Notes: generated from the sequence alone by a model not told the origin. Counted from the first letter of the stretch, positions 53,355-62,104 are shown. The stretch is 64,000 nucleotides of DNA from Bradyrhizobium erythrophlei (GCF_900142985.1 NZ_LT670849.1:744001-808000), one strand, 5' to 3'. Numbers and translations are program-made.

Positions 53355-54887
53355 TCACGATGCAGCGAGCCCCCAAGCCCGCTCCAGTCGATCCAACTCT
53401 ATCGGCATGGCGTCGGCCAGCGACTGAACATTCGGGAGAATGTTTGCCGCCGCGGTGAATCCGAAGTCCAAATGATCGCGATAGCTCTGCAGCGTGATAT
53501 TCAATCCCATCCCGTGGGTAACGATCGATACGGGATAGGAGTGCAACAGCTCAGCGCCATTGGCATAGAGCGCCACCCGCGGCCCCGGCACATTCGAGAT
53601 GGCGACATTGACGGCCGGAGGAAGCACGTTCGGCAGATTCGAGCGACTATATACGAGCGCGAACAATTGGTTTCCCATGGGCGAACCCAACGCGATCGAA
53701 TCCTCGACCAGAGGTGCAAGCCGTCTGAAGGGGCTGGTCAGTTCCTTCGACTTCGCCGAATCGGCCACGATCGCCTCCAGTCTTTGCTTCTGGTCCTCGA
53801 TCTCCGTGTGGAGGCTGCAGATCATACCCATGACCTTGTTGCTGGCGGAGCTGTCGCCTGCTTCTCGCGTGGAAATGGGCACGAATGCCGTGAGCGATTT
53901 TTCAGGGAGCGCGCCTTGCTCCAGAAGATGCTCGCGAACGACGCCACTCGAAACCGCGAGCACGACGTCATTCAGTTTCGTTCCAGATTTGGCGGCGATC
54001 GCCTTCATGCGCGTCATCGGCAGAGTAACCGTCGCATAGCTGCGTTCGGAGGAGATCGACCCGTTGATGATGGTTGGCGGCGCGACGAGCTTCCTCAAAT
54101 CATCCAGCCGCGACGCGCCGATCAGCTTGTTACCAAGCTCATTTGCCATTTCGATCACTTGAGGAAGTCCTGCGAGAAACTTGTTTCGCTGATGCAGCCC
54201 CTGAATCGCGGAGTCGACGAGCACCGAGACGAGATCGCTCTTTCCGGTCCGCGGCACTTCGACGGACGCGCTCAACCTTTCTTGCTCTCCCAACGTCCAA
54301 AACTCGAGCGAGGAGGCCACGAGCGCCGACACGAAGTCACGCCCATCGTCCGTTGTTGGAGTCTTGGGAGCCGGAGGAGCGTCGACTTCCCTCGGCGAAG
54401 GCGAGGCGTCGTAGATTATTTGAGCCATTGCAGCACCCGCGCCACCATCGATGCAGGCGTGGTGCATTTTGGAGTAGATTGCGACCTGGTTGTCCGGCAG
54501 GCAATCGAATACGTAGACCTCCCAGAGCGGCCTGGCGCGATTGAGCAATTTCGCATGTAGCCAGCCGACAATACGTTGAAGTGTCGCGTGATCCGACGGC
54601 GCCGGGAGTGCGCCCCGGAATATATGACGGTCGATATCGAACTGGTCGTCTTCGGTCCAGCTCGGATGATCGATGTCTAAAGGGGTGTGGGCAAGCTTCC
54701 ATCTCAGCATCGGCGCGAGATGCAAGCGGCGCCCGATCATCGTTTTTAAATCTTCGAAGAAATCTCCGCGATAGTTGTCGGGCAACTGGAAGATCGCCAT
54801 GCTGCCGATGTGCATGGGGACTTCGGGCGTTTCCAGATAAAGGTAGGATGCATCGGCCGCCGTGAGCTTTCGGATCGTGCGCGCCAT
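53355..54887 (-). CDS. Wax ester synthase / diacylglycerol acyltransferase (WS/DGAT)
   Basis: A 510-residue bifunctional acyltransferase that makes wax esters or triacylglycerol from acyl-CoA. The catalytic HHxxxDG motif is HHACIDG at 142-148. The N terminus (LTAADASYLYLETPEVPMHIGSMAIF) and the C-terminal NVAISNVPGPRVALYANGAELLHSYPVSIVTHGMGLNITLQSY are family hallmarks. A GAAG site precedes the ATG. It lies between the hydrolase gene and the divergent Crp/Fnr gene. With the ligase and phasin it makes a coherent storage-lipid set. Confidence 0.94.
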   Translation of the reverse strand: MARTIRKLTAADASYLYLETPEVPMHIGSMAIFQLPDNYRGDFFEDLKTMIGRRLHLAPMLRWKLAHTPLDIDHPSWTEDDQFDIDRHIFRGALPAPSDHATLQRIVGWLHAKLLNRARPLWEVYVFDCLPDNQVAIYSKMHHACIDGGAGAAMAQIIYDASPSPREVDAPPAPKTPTTDDGRDFVSALVASSLEFWTLGEQERLSASVEVPRTGKSDLVSVLVDSAIQGLHQRNKFLAGLPQVIEMANELGNKLIGASRLDDLRKLVAPPTIINGSISSERSYATVTLPMTRMKAIAAKSGTKLNDVVLAVSSGVVREHLLEQGALPEKSLTAFVPISTREAGDSSASNKVMGMICSLHTEIEDQKQRLEAIVADSAKSKELTSPFRRLAPLVEDSIALGSPMGNQLFALVYSRSNLPNVLPPAVNVAISNVPGPRVALYANGAELLHSYPVSIVTHGMGLNITLQSYRDHLDFGFTAAANILPNVQSLADAMPIELDRLERAWGLAAS

Positions 54888-54898
54888 CTTCGACGACT

Positions 54899-55039
54899 CC
54901 CAACTATTGAAATTTGGACCGGTTTCTCAAACCCTTTCGGGCGCGTGTAGGCCATTCCGAACTGGCCAAGGCCGCCGAGCGGCCGGAATTCGCCATCCGG
55001 CAGCGCAAGCCGATCGTCGGCGAAAACCGGACCATTCAC
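54899..55039 (-). pseudogene. Remnant of the C-terminus of a second lipase-like hydrolase gene
   Basis: The minus-strand reading DDRLALPDGEFRPLGG resembles ADRLALPEGEWRPFDR near the end of the hydrolase encoded at 52355-53188, and the DNA match (ATTCGCC.TCCGGCAGCGC) is clear. Immediately upstream, 55057-55100 matches the region upstream of the intact hydrolase (53267-53310) without gaps. The body of the gene is missing, so an internal deletion has joined the promoter to the last codons. Its downstream end runs into the WS/DGAT start region and is uncertain. Confidence 0.65.
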
Positions 55040-55078
55040 CGACCGAAGATCAAACGCTAGTTCGCCTCGAAGACTTTA

Positions 55079-55098
55079 ATTGTCGCCGAAACGACAAT
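55079..55098 (+). promoter_or_regulatory. Candidate Crp/Fnr-type operator upstream of the Crp/Fnr gene
   Basis: ATTGTCG and CGACAAT with a 6-bp spacer, ending 32 nt before the regulator's start and 192 nt before the divergent WS/DGAT start. The spacing suggests autoregulation. Confidence 0.65.
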
Positions 55099-55130
55099 CT
55101 TTTCCGCCTTTTTCTTGGTAAGAACGACGG

Positions 55131-55838
55131 ATGAACAAGACAGTCCTGAAGACTGTTCTGGGGAGGAACAACTGGTTTGCTGGATTGCCGTCCGAACTGG
55201 CGGACGACATCCTCCGGCTCGGTCGCGTGCGTCGGCTGAACGATGCCCTGATCTATTCGGCCAGCGACTGCGCAGACGGCATTGTTGCGCTTGTCTCGGG
55301 GCAGATACGGCTGACGAGCTTTTCGGTGTCGGGCCAGCCCTCGTTCCTGGTGCTGACTTCGCCGGGGTCGTGGATCGGCGTCACTTCAGCCCTGGACGGA
55401 AGGCCGCATGGTTACGACGCGTTCGCAGTCGGCGAGACCGTTCTGTTTCAACTCAGTCATGAGCGGTTCAATTCGCTGGCGGGTGAGAGCGTCGAACGTT
55501 ATTCCGCGTTCGTCAGGCTTCTATGCGATCACTTTCGGGTCACGACCCAATCCCTGATCATTCACCGCAACCGGCGACCTCTTTATTTGTTGGCGCGTGA
55601 ACTTTTGAGGTTGGCCGATCGCCATGGGAAACAGGCCAAAAATGGCGTCGTGATCGAGCTGCGGCTTTCGCAAGAGGATCTTGCAGTCATGATCGGGGTT
55701 GGCCGCCAAACAATTAACCGCCTGCTGAAGAGCTTTGAGCAGGATGGAATCGTCAGCACGAGCTACACCTCGCTCACGATCCACGATGTAGCGGCCCTCG
55801 AGCGGCTCAGATCGAGCGAAGATCCGGGCGAGGTCTGA
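55131..55838 (+). CDS. Crp/Fnr-family transcriptional regulator
   Basis: A 235-residue regulator. The N-terminal cyclic-nucleotide-binding-like beta-roll runs over about 20-125, a dimerisation helix follows, and the C-terminal winged HTH contains LSQEDLAVMIGVGRQTINRLLKSFEQDGIVS (near 178-208) with recognition-helix GRQTINR. The N-terminal cysteines typical of Fnr iron-sulfur sensors are absent. It diverges from the WS/DGAT gene and has a perfect palindrome 32 nt before its start. It probably controls itself and the storage-lipid genes (inference). Confidence 0.93.
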   Translation: MNKTVLKTVLGRNNWFAGLPSELADDILRLGRVRRLNDALIYSASDCADGIVALVSGQIRLTSFSVSGQPSFLVLTSPGSWIGVTSALDGRPHGYDAFAVGETVLFQLSHERFNSLAGESVERYSAFVRLLCDHFRVTTQSLIIHRNRRPLYLLARELLRLADRHGKQAKNGVVIELRLSQEDLAVMIGVGRQTINRLLKSFEQDGIVSTSYTSLTIHDVAALERLRSSEDPGEV

Positions 55839-55881
55839 TATCGGGGTAAACCGTCGTACCCGGCTCGGCCGAGACGCCAGA

Positions 55882-56727
55882 TCAATCATACGCCCGCAGG
55901 TGAGCGAGAATTGTGGGCTGCAGATCCGCCTCGCCTTCATTGGGAAGCCAGTGCGCATGTCCGGCCAGGCGCACGAATTGATACGGCGCCTTGACAAGAT
56001 CTTTCGTCCTCATGGCGGCGTCCTCGCCGAGCGCCATGTCGTTCTCGCCCCAGATGTAGAGGGTCGGAACGCGAACCTCGCCGGCGGGGACGTGGAGGTC
56101 ATCGTCGACGGCGCGATACCAATTGAGCGTCGCGGAAAGAGCTCCTGGCTCGGCAAGCCTCTGCGCGACCTCGTCAACGAGGTCTTTTGGCACACGCGGA
56201 TCGAATGCGTCGCGTAGCCGCCTGGCGCCGTCGGCAAGCAAGGCCGCCTCGGGAGAACCGTCACGGAGGCGAAAGAAGCGGACGTAGTCGAGACGGCGGT
56301 CTTGTGCGGGATCGGCTTTGCGGGAATCTTGAAGGGCGACCGGGTGAGGCGTCGAGAGCACGGTCAACGACTTGAGTCGCTGTGGGTGCGACGTTGCAAG
56401 CGCCCACGCAACCATCCCGCCCCAGTCGTGAGCAACGACATGGAAAGATTGCGCGCCAACGGCGTCGGCGATTCCAAGGACATCGCCCACGAGGCGATCC
56501 GGACAATATTCAGCCACGGCGAGCGGCCTGGCGCCGCGGGAATAGCCACGCTGGTCGAAAGCGATCGCGCGGTATCCTGCCGTACCCAAGGCTTTCAAGC
56601 TTTCCCGCCACCAGCTGGAGAACTCCGGCCAGCCGTGCAGCAGCACGACGACCGGACCGCCCTCTGGACCGCACAAGCGCGCGTCGAAAGTGAGGTCGCC
56701 GACCACAATGGACTGAGAAAGACCCAT
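55882..56727 (-). CDS. Epoxide hydrolase-like alpha/beta hydrolase
   Basis: A 281-residue hydrolase whose nucleophile is an aspartate: VAHDWGGMVAW places Asp101, and HGWPE at 31-35 provides the HGxP oxyanion motif. These mark the soluble epoxide hydrolase / haloacetate dehalogenase branch rather than serine esterases. A late AGHAHWLPNE supplies the catalytic histidine. GAGGGAAG lies before the ATG at 56727. It is the last gene of a three-gene operon with a 3-hydroxyacyl-CoA dehydrogenase and a cupin. Confidence 0.9.
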   Translation of the reverse strand: MGLSQSIVVGDLTFDARLCGPEGGPVVVLLHGWPEFSSWWRESLKALGTAGYRAIAFDQRGYSRGARPLAVAEYCPDRLVGDVLGIADAVGAQSFHVVAHDWGGMVAWALATSHPQRLKSLTVLSTPHPVALQDSRKADPAQDRRLDYVRFFRLRDGSPEAALLADGARRLRDAFDPRVPKDLVDEVAQRLAEPGALSATLNWYRAVDDDLHVPAGEVRVPTLYIWGENDMALGEDAAMRTKDLVKAPYQFVRLAGHAHWLPNEGEADLQPTILAHLRAYD

Positions 56728-56760
56728 CAAAGCTTCCCTCGGTTGGATCGGGCACCCGTG

Positions 56761-57666
56761 TCAGGCCTTCGTTGCGCGCGGCTGGAGGAAATCGGCGCGG
56801 CGATAGGCGGGATTGGGGTATTTGTAGAACCCCTCGCCTGTCTCGATTCCCAACTTGTTCTGGTCGATGTATTCGCGCCGCAGCCATTCGGCTTCTTCTG
56901 CCGCGGTGGCATCACCCGCTGCGGCCGCTGCGGTCAGGATTTGCAGGGGCGTCCGCAGTCCGACGAGGTCCAGTACGGCGAACGGACCCGTATCGCCGCC
57001 ACCCGCGATCATCCAGGTTCGATCAACGTCGTGCGGACTGGCGACGCCCTTCACGGCCAGACTGATTCCGGCACGCACCCAGGGGATCAGCAATGTGTTG
57101 ATGACGTAGCCGGGGTGTTCCTTGTGAAGAACGATTGGAACCATGCCGATCCGTTCGGCAAAGGCAATCACGCGGTCAAACGTCCTGTCGTCGGTTCCTG
57201 AATGGCGCATCACCTCCGCAATGTTGTTTCTCCAGAGACGGCTGGCGAAGTGAAGCGCCAGAAACCGTTCGGGCCGATCCGTGAATTGCGCAAGCTGACT
57301 TGGAAGGAGCGTCGATGAATTGGTCGCGAATATCGTCGTCTTGGGCGCGACGATAGAAAGCGCCTCATAGAAGCTGCGTTTCACCGTGACGCTTTCGGGC
57401 ACGGCCTCGATCACCAGATCCGACCCTTGGACTGCTTCGGCAAGATCCGATCCCGCCCGGAGCCGGTTGACGGCCGCGCCGATCGCGGCGTCGTCGGCCT
57501 TCAAATCCTTCCGGTAGGCGGCGCTCAGCTCGCGCCACTTATGCGGAAGCCGCGCGACGGCAGCAGGATCGATGTCGTAGATGCGCACGTCGCAGCCTTT
57601 GTATGCGCATTGGAACGCAATTTGAGAGCCCAAGACGCCTGATCCGGCGACGGTGACCTGATCCAT
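56761..57666 (-). CDS. 3-hydroxyacyl-CoA dehydrogenase (single-function, short)
   Basis: A 301-residue enzyme. The NAD motif GSGVLGS lies near 8-14, ATNSSTLLPSQLA near 113 and HFASRLWRNNIAEVM near 137 correspond to the catalytic NSS and H-F regions, and the C-terminal dimerisation domain ends in GEGFYKYPNPAY. It oxidises a 3-hydroxyacyl-CoA with NAD. GAGGAG precedes the ATG. It lies between the cupin and epoxide-hydrolase-like genes on the same strand. Confidence 0.92.
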   Translation of the reverse strand: MDQVTVAGSGVLGSQIAFQCAYKGCDVRIYDIDPAAVARLPHKWRELSAAYRKDLKADDAAIGAAVNRLRAGSDLAEAVQGSDLVIEAVPESVTVKRSFYEALSIVAPKTTIFATNSSTLLPSQLAQFTDRPERFLALHFASRLWRNNIAEVMRHSGTDDRTFDRVIAFAERIGMVPIVLHKEHPGYVINTLLIPWVRAGISLAVKGVASPHDVDRTWMIAGGGDTGPFAVLDLVGLRTPLQILTAAAAAGDATAAEEAEWLRREYIDQNKLGIETGEGFYKYPNPAYRRADFLQPRATKA

Positions 57667-57726
57667 GTTTGCTCCTCATCGGTTGCCGAGGCGTGATCGC
57701 AGGCGTCGAGTCGGATGACGTTCCTT

Positions 57727-58197
57727 TTAGGCGAACGCCGTGATGTCACGGGGCTCAATGCCGTTTTTCTTGCAATAGCCAAAATATTGCTTGGCGGCGG
57801 ATCGCCAATTCGCCGTGGCCATCACACTGTCGTCGTCGTTGAGATAGACGAGATCTCCGCTGACGATGTTGAGGACAACGACCTCAGGCCCGCCCTCCGG
57901 CACGGCTTCCGGCGCGTGAGTCGACGCGGCGGTCTCGTAGACGATGCTGCCCGGACCCGCGACCCAATCGTGCTCCTTGTATTTCCACTTGCCCTTCAAG
58001 GTGTAGACGACGACGGTCCCGCTGTGGTGGTGGCGCGGCAATTTGGCGTCTGCCGGCGCCTTCAGCAAGGCGATGACCTCGCCCCGGATCGGATCGGCCT
58101 TGAAGAACTTGACCTCGACGCCAGGCGCAAGGCCCAGCGGCATCCAGGGCATGGATTCGTCGGAAATGCAGCTCGCTTCGACATGCTCAAAGAACAT
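57727..58197 (-). CDS. Cupin of the 2,4'-dihydroxyacetophenone dioxygenase-like family
   Basis: A 156-residue single-domain cupin. RHHHSGTVVVYTLKGKWKYKEHDWVAGPGSIVYETAASTHAP contains both cupin motifs with three clustered histidines and a later His, and the YGYCKKNGIEPRDITAF end is typical of the DAD-like group (C-C bond cleavage of hydroxyaryl ketones). CGGAGAAAGCG precedes the ATG. It heads the minus-strand operon and diverges from an AraC regulator, so it is probably substrate-induced. Confidence 0.85.
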   Translation of the reverse strand: MFFEHVEASCISDESMPWMPLGLAPGVEVKFFKADPIRGEVIALLKAPADAKLPRHHHSGTVVVYTLKGKWKYKEHDWVAGPGSIVYETAASTHAPEAVPEGGPEVVVLNIVSGDLVYLNDDDSVMATANWRSAAKQYFGYCKKNGIEPRDITAFA

Positions 58198-58314
58198 CGC
58201 TTTCTCCGTTTTGATTTGGCCCCAGCGTTCGACCTGAGGGGCATTGTGCCGGATCTGACGAATTTGAACTTGTCAGAATTCGCCAATAAATTATCATTTC
58301 TCGCCGAGGACGCG

Positions 58315-59334
58315 ATGCATCCCTCTCTGTTTGTCTCAATCCGCTATGTGCGTTGCCTTGCCGACGCGCTGCCCGCGCGGGACAAGCCCGGTCTCGCGAG
58401 CCTGCTGCGCGCTGCGCGAATCAATCGTGCGTCCCTATCCTCGGCAGAAGCGTTCATCACACCGCGACAGCTCGATGATCTTCTGCTGATCGCGCGGGAG
58501 CGGACTGGGCGCTCCGATGTTGGCCTCGAACTGGGCTTGCGCATACCAGCCACCGCACATGAAGCCTTGGGCCTCGCGGCAATGAGCGCACCGAGCGTCG
58601 ATGCGGCGCTGCGGGTCGTGGAGCGCCACTATCCCCTGATCAGCGGGCTTTACAAGATGGTCTACACGCGAGGTGGATCGGGCGGCACGATCCGATTCCT
58701 CGCCGCCTGCGCATTGAACTCCGAGACAAGGCTCATGCACGCCGATATTCTCGTTGGCTCCTTCCACGCGCAACTGAGCCGCCCTCTCGCTGCCGCACTT
58801 TCGCCGGTGACAATGACGTTCGGAGCCGAGCGGCCGCGCCATGCCCGCCGATATTTCGAGATGGCTCCTGGCGGAATCGAATTTCTCCCCGACATGCCAG
58901 ATCTTGTCCGGATTTTTCTGCCGAACGCGGACCTCGACAAGCGGCCGGCCATGGCCAATGTTCAGACCTTTCGCCGGGCCGAGCGCACATGCCGGCAACA
59001 GCTCGTGCGGCTGCAGGCCCGCAATTCCTGGCGCGGTTGGACCGAGGACTGGATCAGAAGTGTCGAATACGCGTCGCCGAATTTGAAGGCGGCTGCGGCG
59101 GCGGGTAATTGCTCGACGCGAACGCTAGATCGGCGGCTCCGCGAGGAAGGGACGAGCTTTCGCAAAGTGGTCGCCGAAGTCCGGCATCAGCAGGCGATGG
59201 AATGGCTCGGCGAGGGCCATGCGCGAGTTTCCGATGTCGCAGCCCGTCTGGGCTACAATGAGGTGAGTAATTTCAGTCGTGCCTTTCGACGCGCGACAGG
59301 CAAGAGCCCGCGCTGCGCGCGCACGCGGTCCTAG
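58315..59334 (+). CDS. AraC-family transcriptional regulator (Arabinose_bd/OruR type)
   Basis: A 339-residue regulator. The N-terminal part (about 20-210) is the Arabinose_bd-type sensing domain (RTGRSDVGLELGLRIPATAHEALGLAAMSAPSVDAALRVVERHYPLI). The C-terminal HTH pair includes NLKAAAAAGNCSTRTLDRRLREEGTSFRKVVAEVRHQQAMEWL and VSDVAARLGYNEVSNFSRAFRRATGKSPR. The ATG at 58315 has GAGGA upstream; a long open frame running in from the divergent cupin region is rejected. It probably controls the divergent cupin operon. Confidence 0.92.
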   Translation: MHPSLFVSIRYVRCLADALPARDKPGLASLLRAARINRASLSSAEAFITPRQLDDLLLIARERTGRSDVGLELGLRIPATAHEALGLAAMSAPSVDAALRVVERHYPLISGLYKMVYTRGGSGGTIRFLAACALNSETRLMHADILVGSFHAQLSRPLAAALSPVTMTFGAERPRHARRYFEMAPGGIEFLPDMPDLVRIFLPNADLDKRPAMANVQTFRRAERTCRQQLVRLQARNSWRGWTEDWIRSVEYASPNLKAAAAAGNCSTRTLDRRLREEGTSFRKVVAEVRHQQAMEWLGEGHARVSDVAARLGYNEVSNFSRAFRRATGKSPRCARTRS

Positions 59335-59499
59335 TCGCGATCCGCGCGCTCGCCCCGCGTGAAGGCTCTTCGCGAACACCAAGGTTTCGCAACATACGTC
59401 TCCCCTAACTGCGCCAGGCACTCGCGAGCAATGCCACGAGGCACTTTTTCTACGTACCGTCGATGAAAAAGTCGGTCACGCGCCGCAGGGGCGGAATGT

Positions 59500-59966
59500 T
59501 CAGGCGATGAGCTGGCTTGCCTCCGCCGCGTCATTGCAGCCGGTAAGTTCGGAATATTCCAAAATCGGATGTGGCCGCCCCATCAGATAGCCCTGCACTT
59601 CATTGCAGGTCTCGGCCGCAAGAAAATCGAGCTGGGCCTTTGTCTCAACGCCCTCCGCCAGCACTGGTAGATCGAGTCCATGTGCCAACCCAATGACGGC
59701 ACGCACAATGGCGGCCGATTGCGGGTTGCTCTTCACATTCGATATGAATGACTGGTCAATCTTGATCTTGTCGAACGGGAACGCTTGCAAATACGACAAT
59801 GAGGAATATCCGGTGCCAAAGTCGTCCATTGCGATGCGAACGCCAAGCGCCTTTAGACGCCGCAGGATCGAGAGGCCACGGGCGAAATCCTCGACCAGCA
59901 CGCCCTCGGTGATTTCGAGTTCTAACCGTGTCGGTGCAAGGCCCGTCTCCACTCGCCCCTGAATTG
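59500..59966 (-). pseudogene. EAL-domain cyclic-di-GMP phosphodiesterase, C-terminal fragment
   Basis: The minus-strand frame encodes the last about 155 residues of an EAL domain: RLELEITEGVLVEDF, IAMDDFGTGYSSLSYLQAFPFDKIKIDQSFI and GVETKAQLDFL...VQGYLMGRPHP are intact. The EAL signature itself and everything before it are missing. Upstream of about 59966 the frame continues only as antisense of an IS110 transposase. With several active-site residues lost, the fragment is not expected to be an active phosphodiesterase. Confidence 0.85.
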
Positions 59967-60718
59967 AAGCGGTTTGCGAGGCGGTAACACGGCCTACGAT
60001 GCGGTTCGTGCCGGTCAAGTCACCCGAGCAACAGGCGGCGCTGTCGATGCACCGGACGCGAGATTTGCTGGTCAAGCAGCGTACGCAGCTGATCAACATG
60101 ATCCGCGGTCTACTGGCCGAATTTGGCGTCGACATCCCCAGGGGGCTGGAACGGGCGCTACTGATGGCGCGGCAGATCGTCGATGGCAAAGCGCTTGAGG
60201 TGCCGATGGAAGCTGCCAGGATCGTCGCTACACTGTCACGGCAGGCGCTCGACACCCACATTCGGCTTCGCGAGATTGATCGTGATCTGGCCGTTTGGCT
60301 ACGTGGCAGCGATGTTGCACGTCGTCTGATGACCATCCCAGGCATTGGGCCGGTCGGCGCGACGGCACTTGCCGCATCGGTCACCGATCCGCATCAGTTC
60401 CGCTCGGGGCGGCAGTTCGCTGCCTGGTTGGGACTGACGCCACTTCAGAAGTCGAGCGGTGGCAGAGAGCGGCTCGGTCGGATCACCAAGATGGGCGACA
60501 AATACCTGCGCAAGCTGCTCATTGTCGGCATGACGTCACGCGTGCGCCGTGCAAGGCACAATCCCACAGTCGATCCTCGCCTGGCGGATCTGCTCACCCG
60601 AAAGCCTACAAGGGTCGCCACCGTCGCGATGGCGAACAAGACCGCGCGGATCATCTGGGCAATCATGGCACGTGGCGACACCTATCGCGTCGGCCACCGG
60701 CCAGCGTTGGCTTCATAA
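59963..60718 (+). pseudogene. IS110-family transposase, N-terminally truncated
   Basis: About 250 residues remain, from (I)EAVCEAVTRPTMRFVPVKSPEQQ through DLLVKQRTQLINMIRGLLAEFG to the Transposase_20 domain (LMTIPGIGPVGATALAA; FAAWLGLTPLQKSSGGRERLGRITKMGDKYLRKLL). The first three acidic residues of the DEDD site lie in the missing part, so the product cannot be active. An ATG at 59999 is only an internal methionine. Confidence 0.85.
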
Positions 60719-60990
60719 ACAACGACACAAGGTTTAGCTGAAAAGGAGATCAGCTTCACGAGGTTGCGAGCGCGATGCGATGTGACGGCAGACCGGTCAG
60801 ACCGGGAACTGGGACAACCCAAGCGATGTCTGAGGCGTCATAGCCTGTTAAGCAGAATGGGACCTTGTTCGCGGACTCCATCAGGGCCAGCAGTCTCAAC
60901 TGACTGCATCAGTAGGCCGAACAGAAGACTGCACCCGACCAATGCCACTGCGTCAATTTAGCTCTTGCAACGCGGGGGCCATCCACAGAG
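59963..60990 (+). mobile_element. 5'-truncated IS110-family element
   Basis: The element lacks its left end and about the first 100 codons of the transposase. It keeps the C-terminal coding part and about 270 bp of 3' non-coding DNA, ending near a TCTTGCAACGCGGGGGCC stretch that I recall as close to the right end of related elements (memory, not verified). The long 3' tail again fits the IS1111 group. The left boundary coincides with the truncated EAL gene, so one deletion probably removed both the element's start and the EAL gene's start. Confidence 0.65.
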
Positions 60991-61274
60991 GACGTCGTCA
61001 GTTCGCCCATGACAGAGCTTCGCGACAATCCCCGCCGTGAAGACGAACCTTCTCGCCGTCAAACGATCTTTCGATTTCACTTAGCTTTTCCAATTTGGAG
61101 GGGAGCGAGGAAAGCCAAGCGAGGAGCGCCGATGCTGCGTTCTTGCGCTCTAACGTCGTCCGATCGCTCACGATCTACGGAATTATTTTCGTAATTCTAA
61201 TCTATGCTTCGCTGTTCATAACAACGCAAATACCTTCCGTAGCTTCCGTTCTGTAGCGAGCTTGCGGTGGATAT
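60719..61274. other. IS 3' tail and gene-free region
   Basis: The first about 270 bp are the non-coding tail of the truncated IS110 element and may encode its former guide RNA. The rest up to the GlcG-like gene has only short unsupported frames and an AT-rich stretch at about 61170-61250. Nothing else could be identified. Confidence 0.5.
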
Positions 61275-61787
61275 TTATTGCAAGCGATTGGCGATTTTGG
61301 CGACGGCGGCCTGTGAGCAGACCTCGTCTTTGTCGCCCCCCGGGGCGCCACCAACTCCGATCGCACCAATAACTTCATCGCCTGACTTTATGACGACTCC
61401 GCCGGCCACCAGAAACACGCCCGGAAGATGTTGCAGCGGCCCGAAGGCCGGTCCGCCGGAGACTCTGGCAACAATCGCACTCGTCGTATTTTCGCTGAAG
61501 TTGGGCCCAAGCGAAACTGCCGCATAAGCCTTTCCGCGGCTGCTATCGATGGTATGGGGCGGCGCCAGATCGCCCTTCGCCACAGCTTTGATGGCGCCGG
61601 ACGCGTCCAAAACCGTGGCCGTGGTGTGATAGCCAGTCCTCTCACACGTTGCCACCGCTTCGGCGGCCGCCTCCAAGGCGATTGCGAGGGAGATTTGTCT
61701 TCTTGTCGAAAGAGGCTCAGCACATGCGGAAGAGACCCACGACGAACCGATGACGACCAACGAAACAATCAACAAAGAGCGAGACAT
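61275..61787 (-). CDS. Exported GlcG/HbpS-like heme-binding-family protein
   Basis: A 170-residue protein. The signal peptide MSRSLLIVSLVVIGSSWVSSACA is followed by a single HbpS/GlcG domain (ISLAIALEAAAEAVATCERTGYHTTATVLDASGAIKAVAKGD; SRGKAYAAVSLG; PGVFLVAGGVVIKSGDEVIGAIGVGGAPGGDKDEVCSQAAVAKI). Exported relatives bind heme or small molecules; the role here is unknown. GGGAG lies about 10 nt before the ATG. It diverges from the metallo-hydrolase gene. Confidence 0.88.
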   Translation of the reverse strand: MSRSLLIVSLVVIGSSWVSSACAEPLSTRRQISLAIALEAAAEAVATCERTGYHTTATVLDASGAIKAVAKGDLAPPHTIDSSRGKAYAAVSLGPNFSENTTSAIVARVSGGPAFGPLQHLPGVFLVAGGVVIKSGDEVIGAIGVGGAPGGDKDEVCSQAAVAKIANRLQ

Positions 61788-62104
61788 GAAACGGATGCTC
61801 CCAAGGGCTGTGCTCTCGACGGGGCTTGCACATTTGACAAGGTCGATGCGTTACTACGTCGCTTAGGGTTGCTTTGTTACGCACCCTTTTCAGAAAAGTT
61901 TCTTCGCGGTGCACCACATCGGAGGCTGGCGTCGGCGATCACACGACGGGCACCCCGCATTCAAGGCCGCATCCCTGTCGCGATCGCAGACCAAACACCT
62001 GTCTCACGCAATCGTTAGGTGGCGAGTTTATCCCTGGTCGTTACGCTATCGCCTGCGAATTTTCCGCGCGACCGCTCAGCCGTGCGCGTTGGGGAGGAAA
62101 CTTC
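61788..62104. other. Divergent intergenic region
   Basis: These 317 bp between the GlcG-like gene and the metallo-hydrolase gene hold the promoters of both. No convincing operator, hairpin or small gene was recognised. Confidence 0.4.

Noticed and set aside
58251..58280. Possible direct repeats with AATT cores between the cupin and AraC genes
   Set aside because: The copies match poorly and their 16-bp spacing does not fit the usual AraC half-site spacing of about one or two helical turns.
61009..61194. A 61-codon frame downstream of the truncated IS element
   Set aside because: No ribosome-binding site, domain or plausible composition; probably chance.
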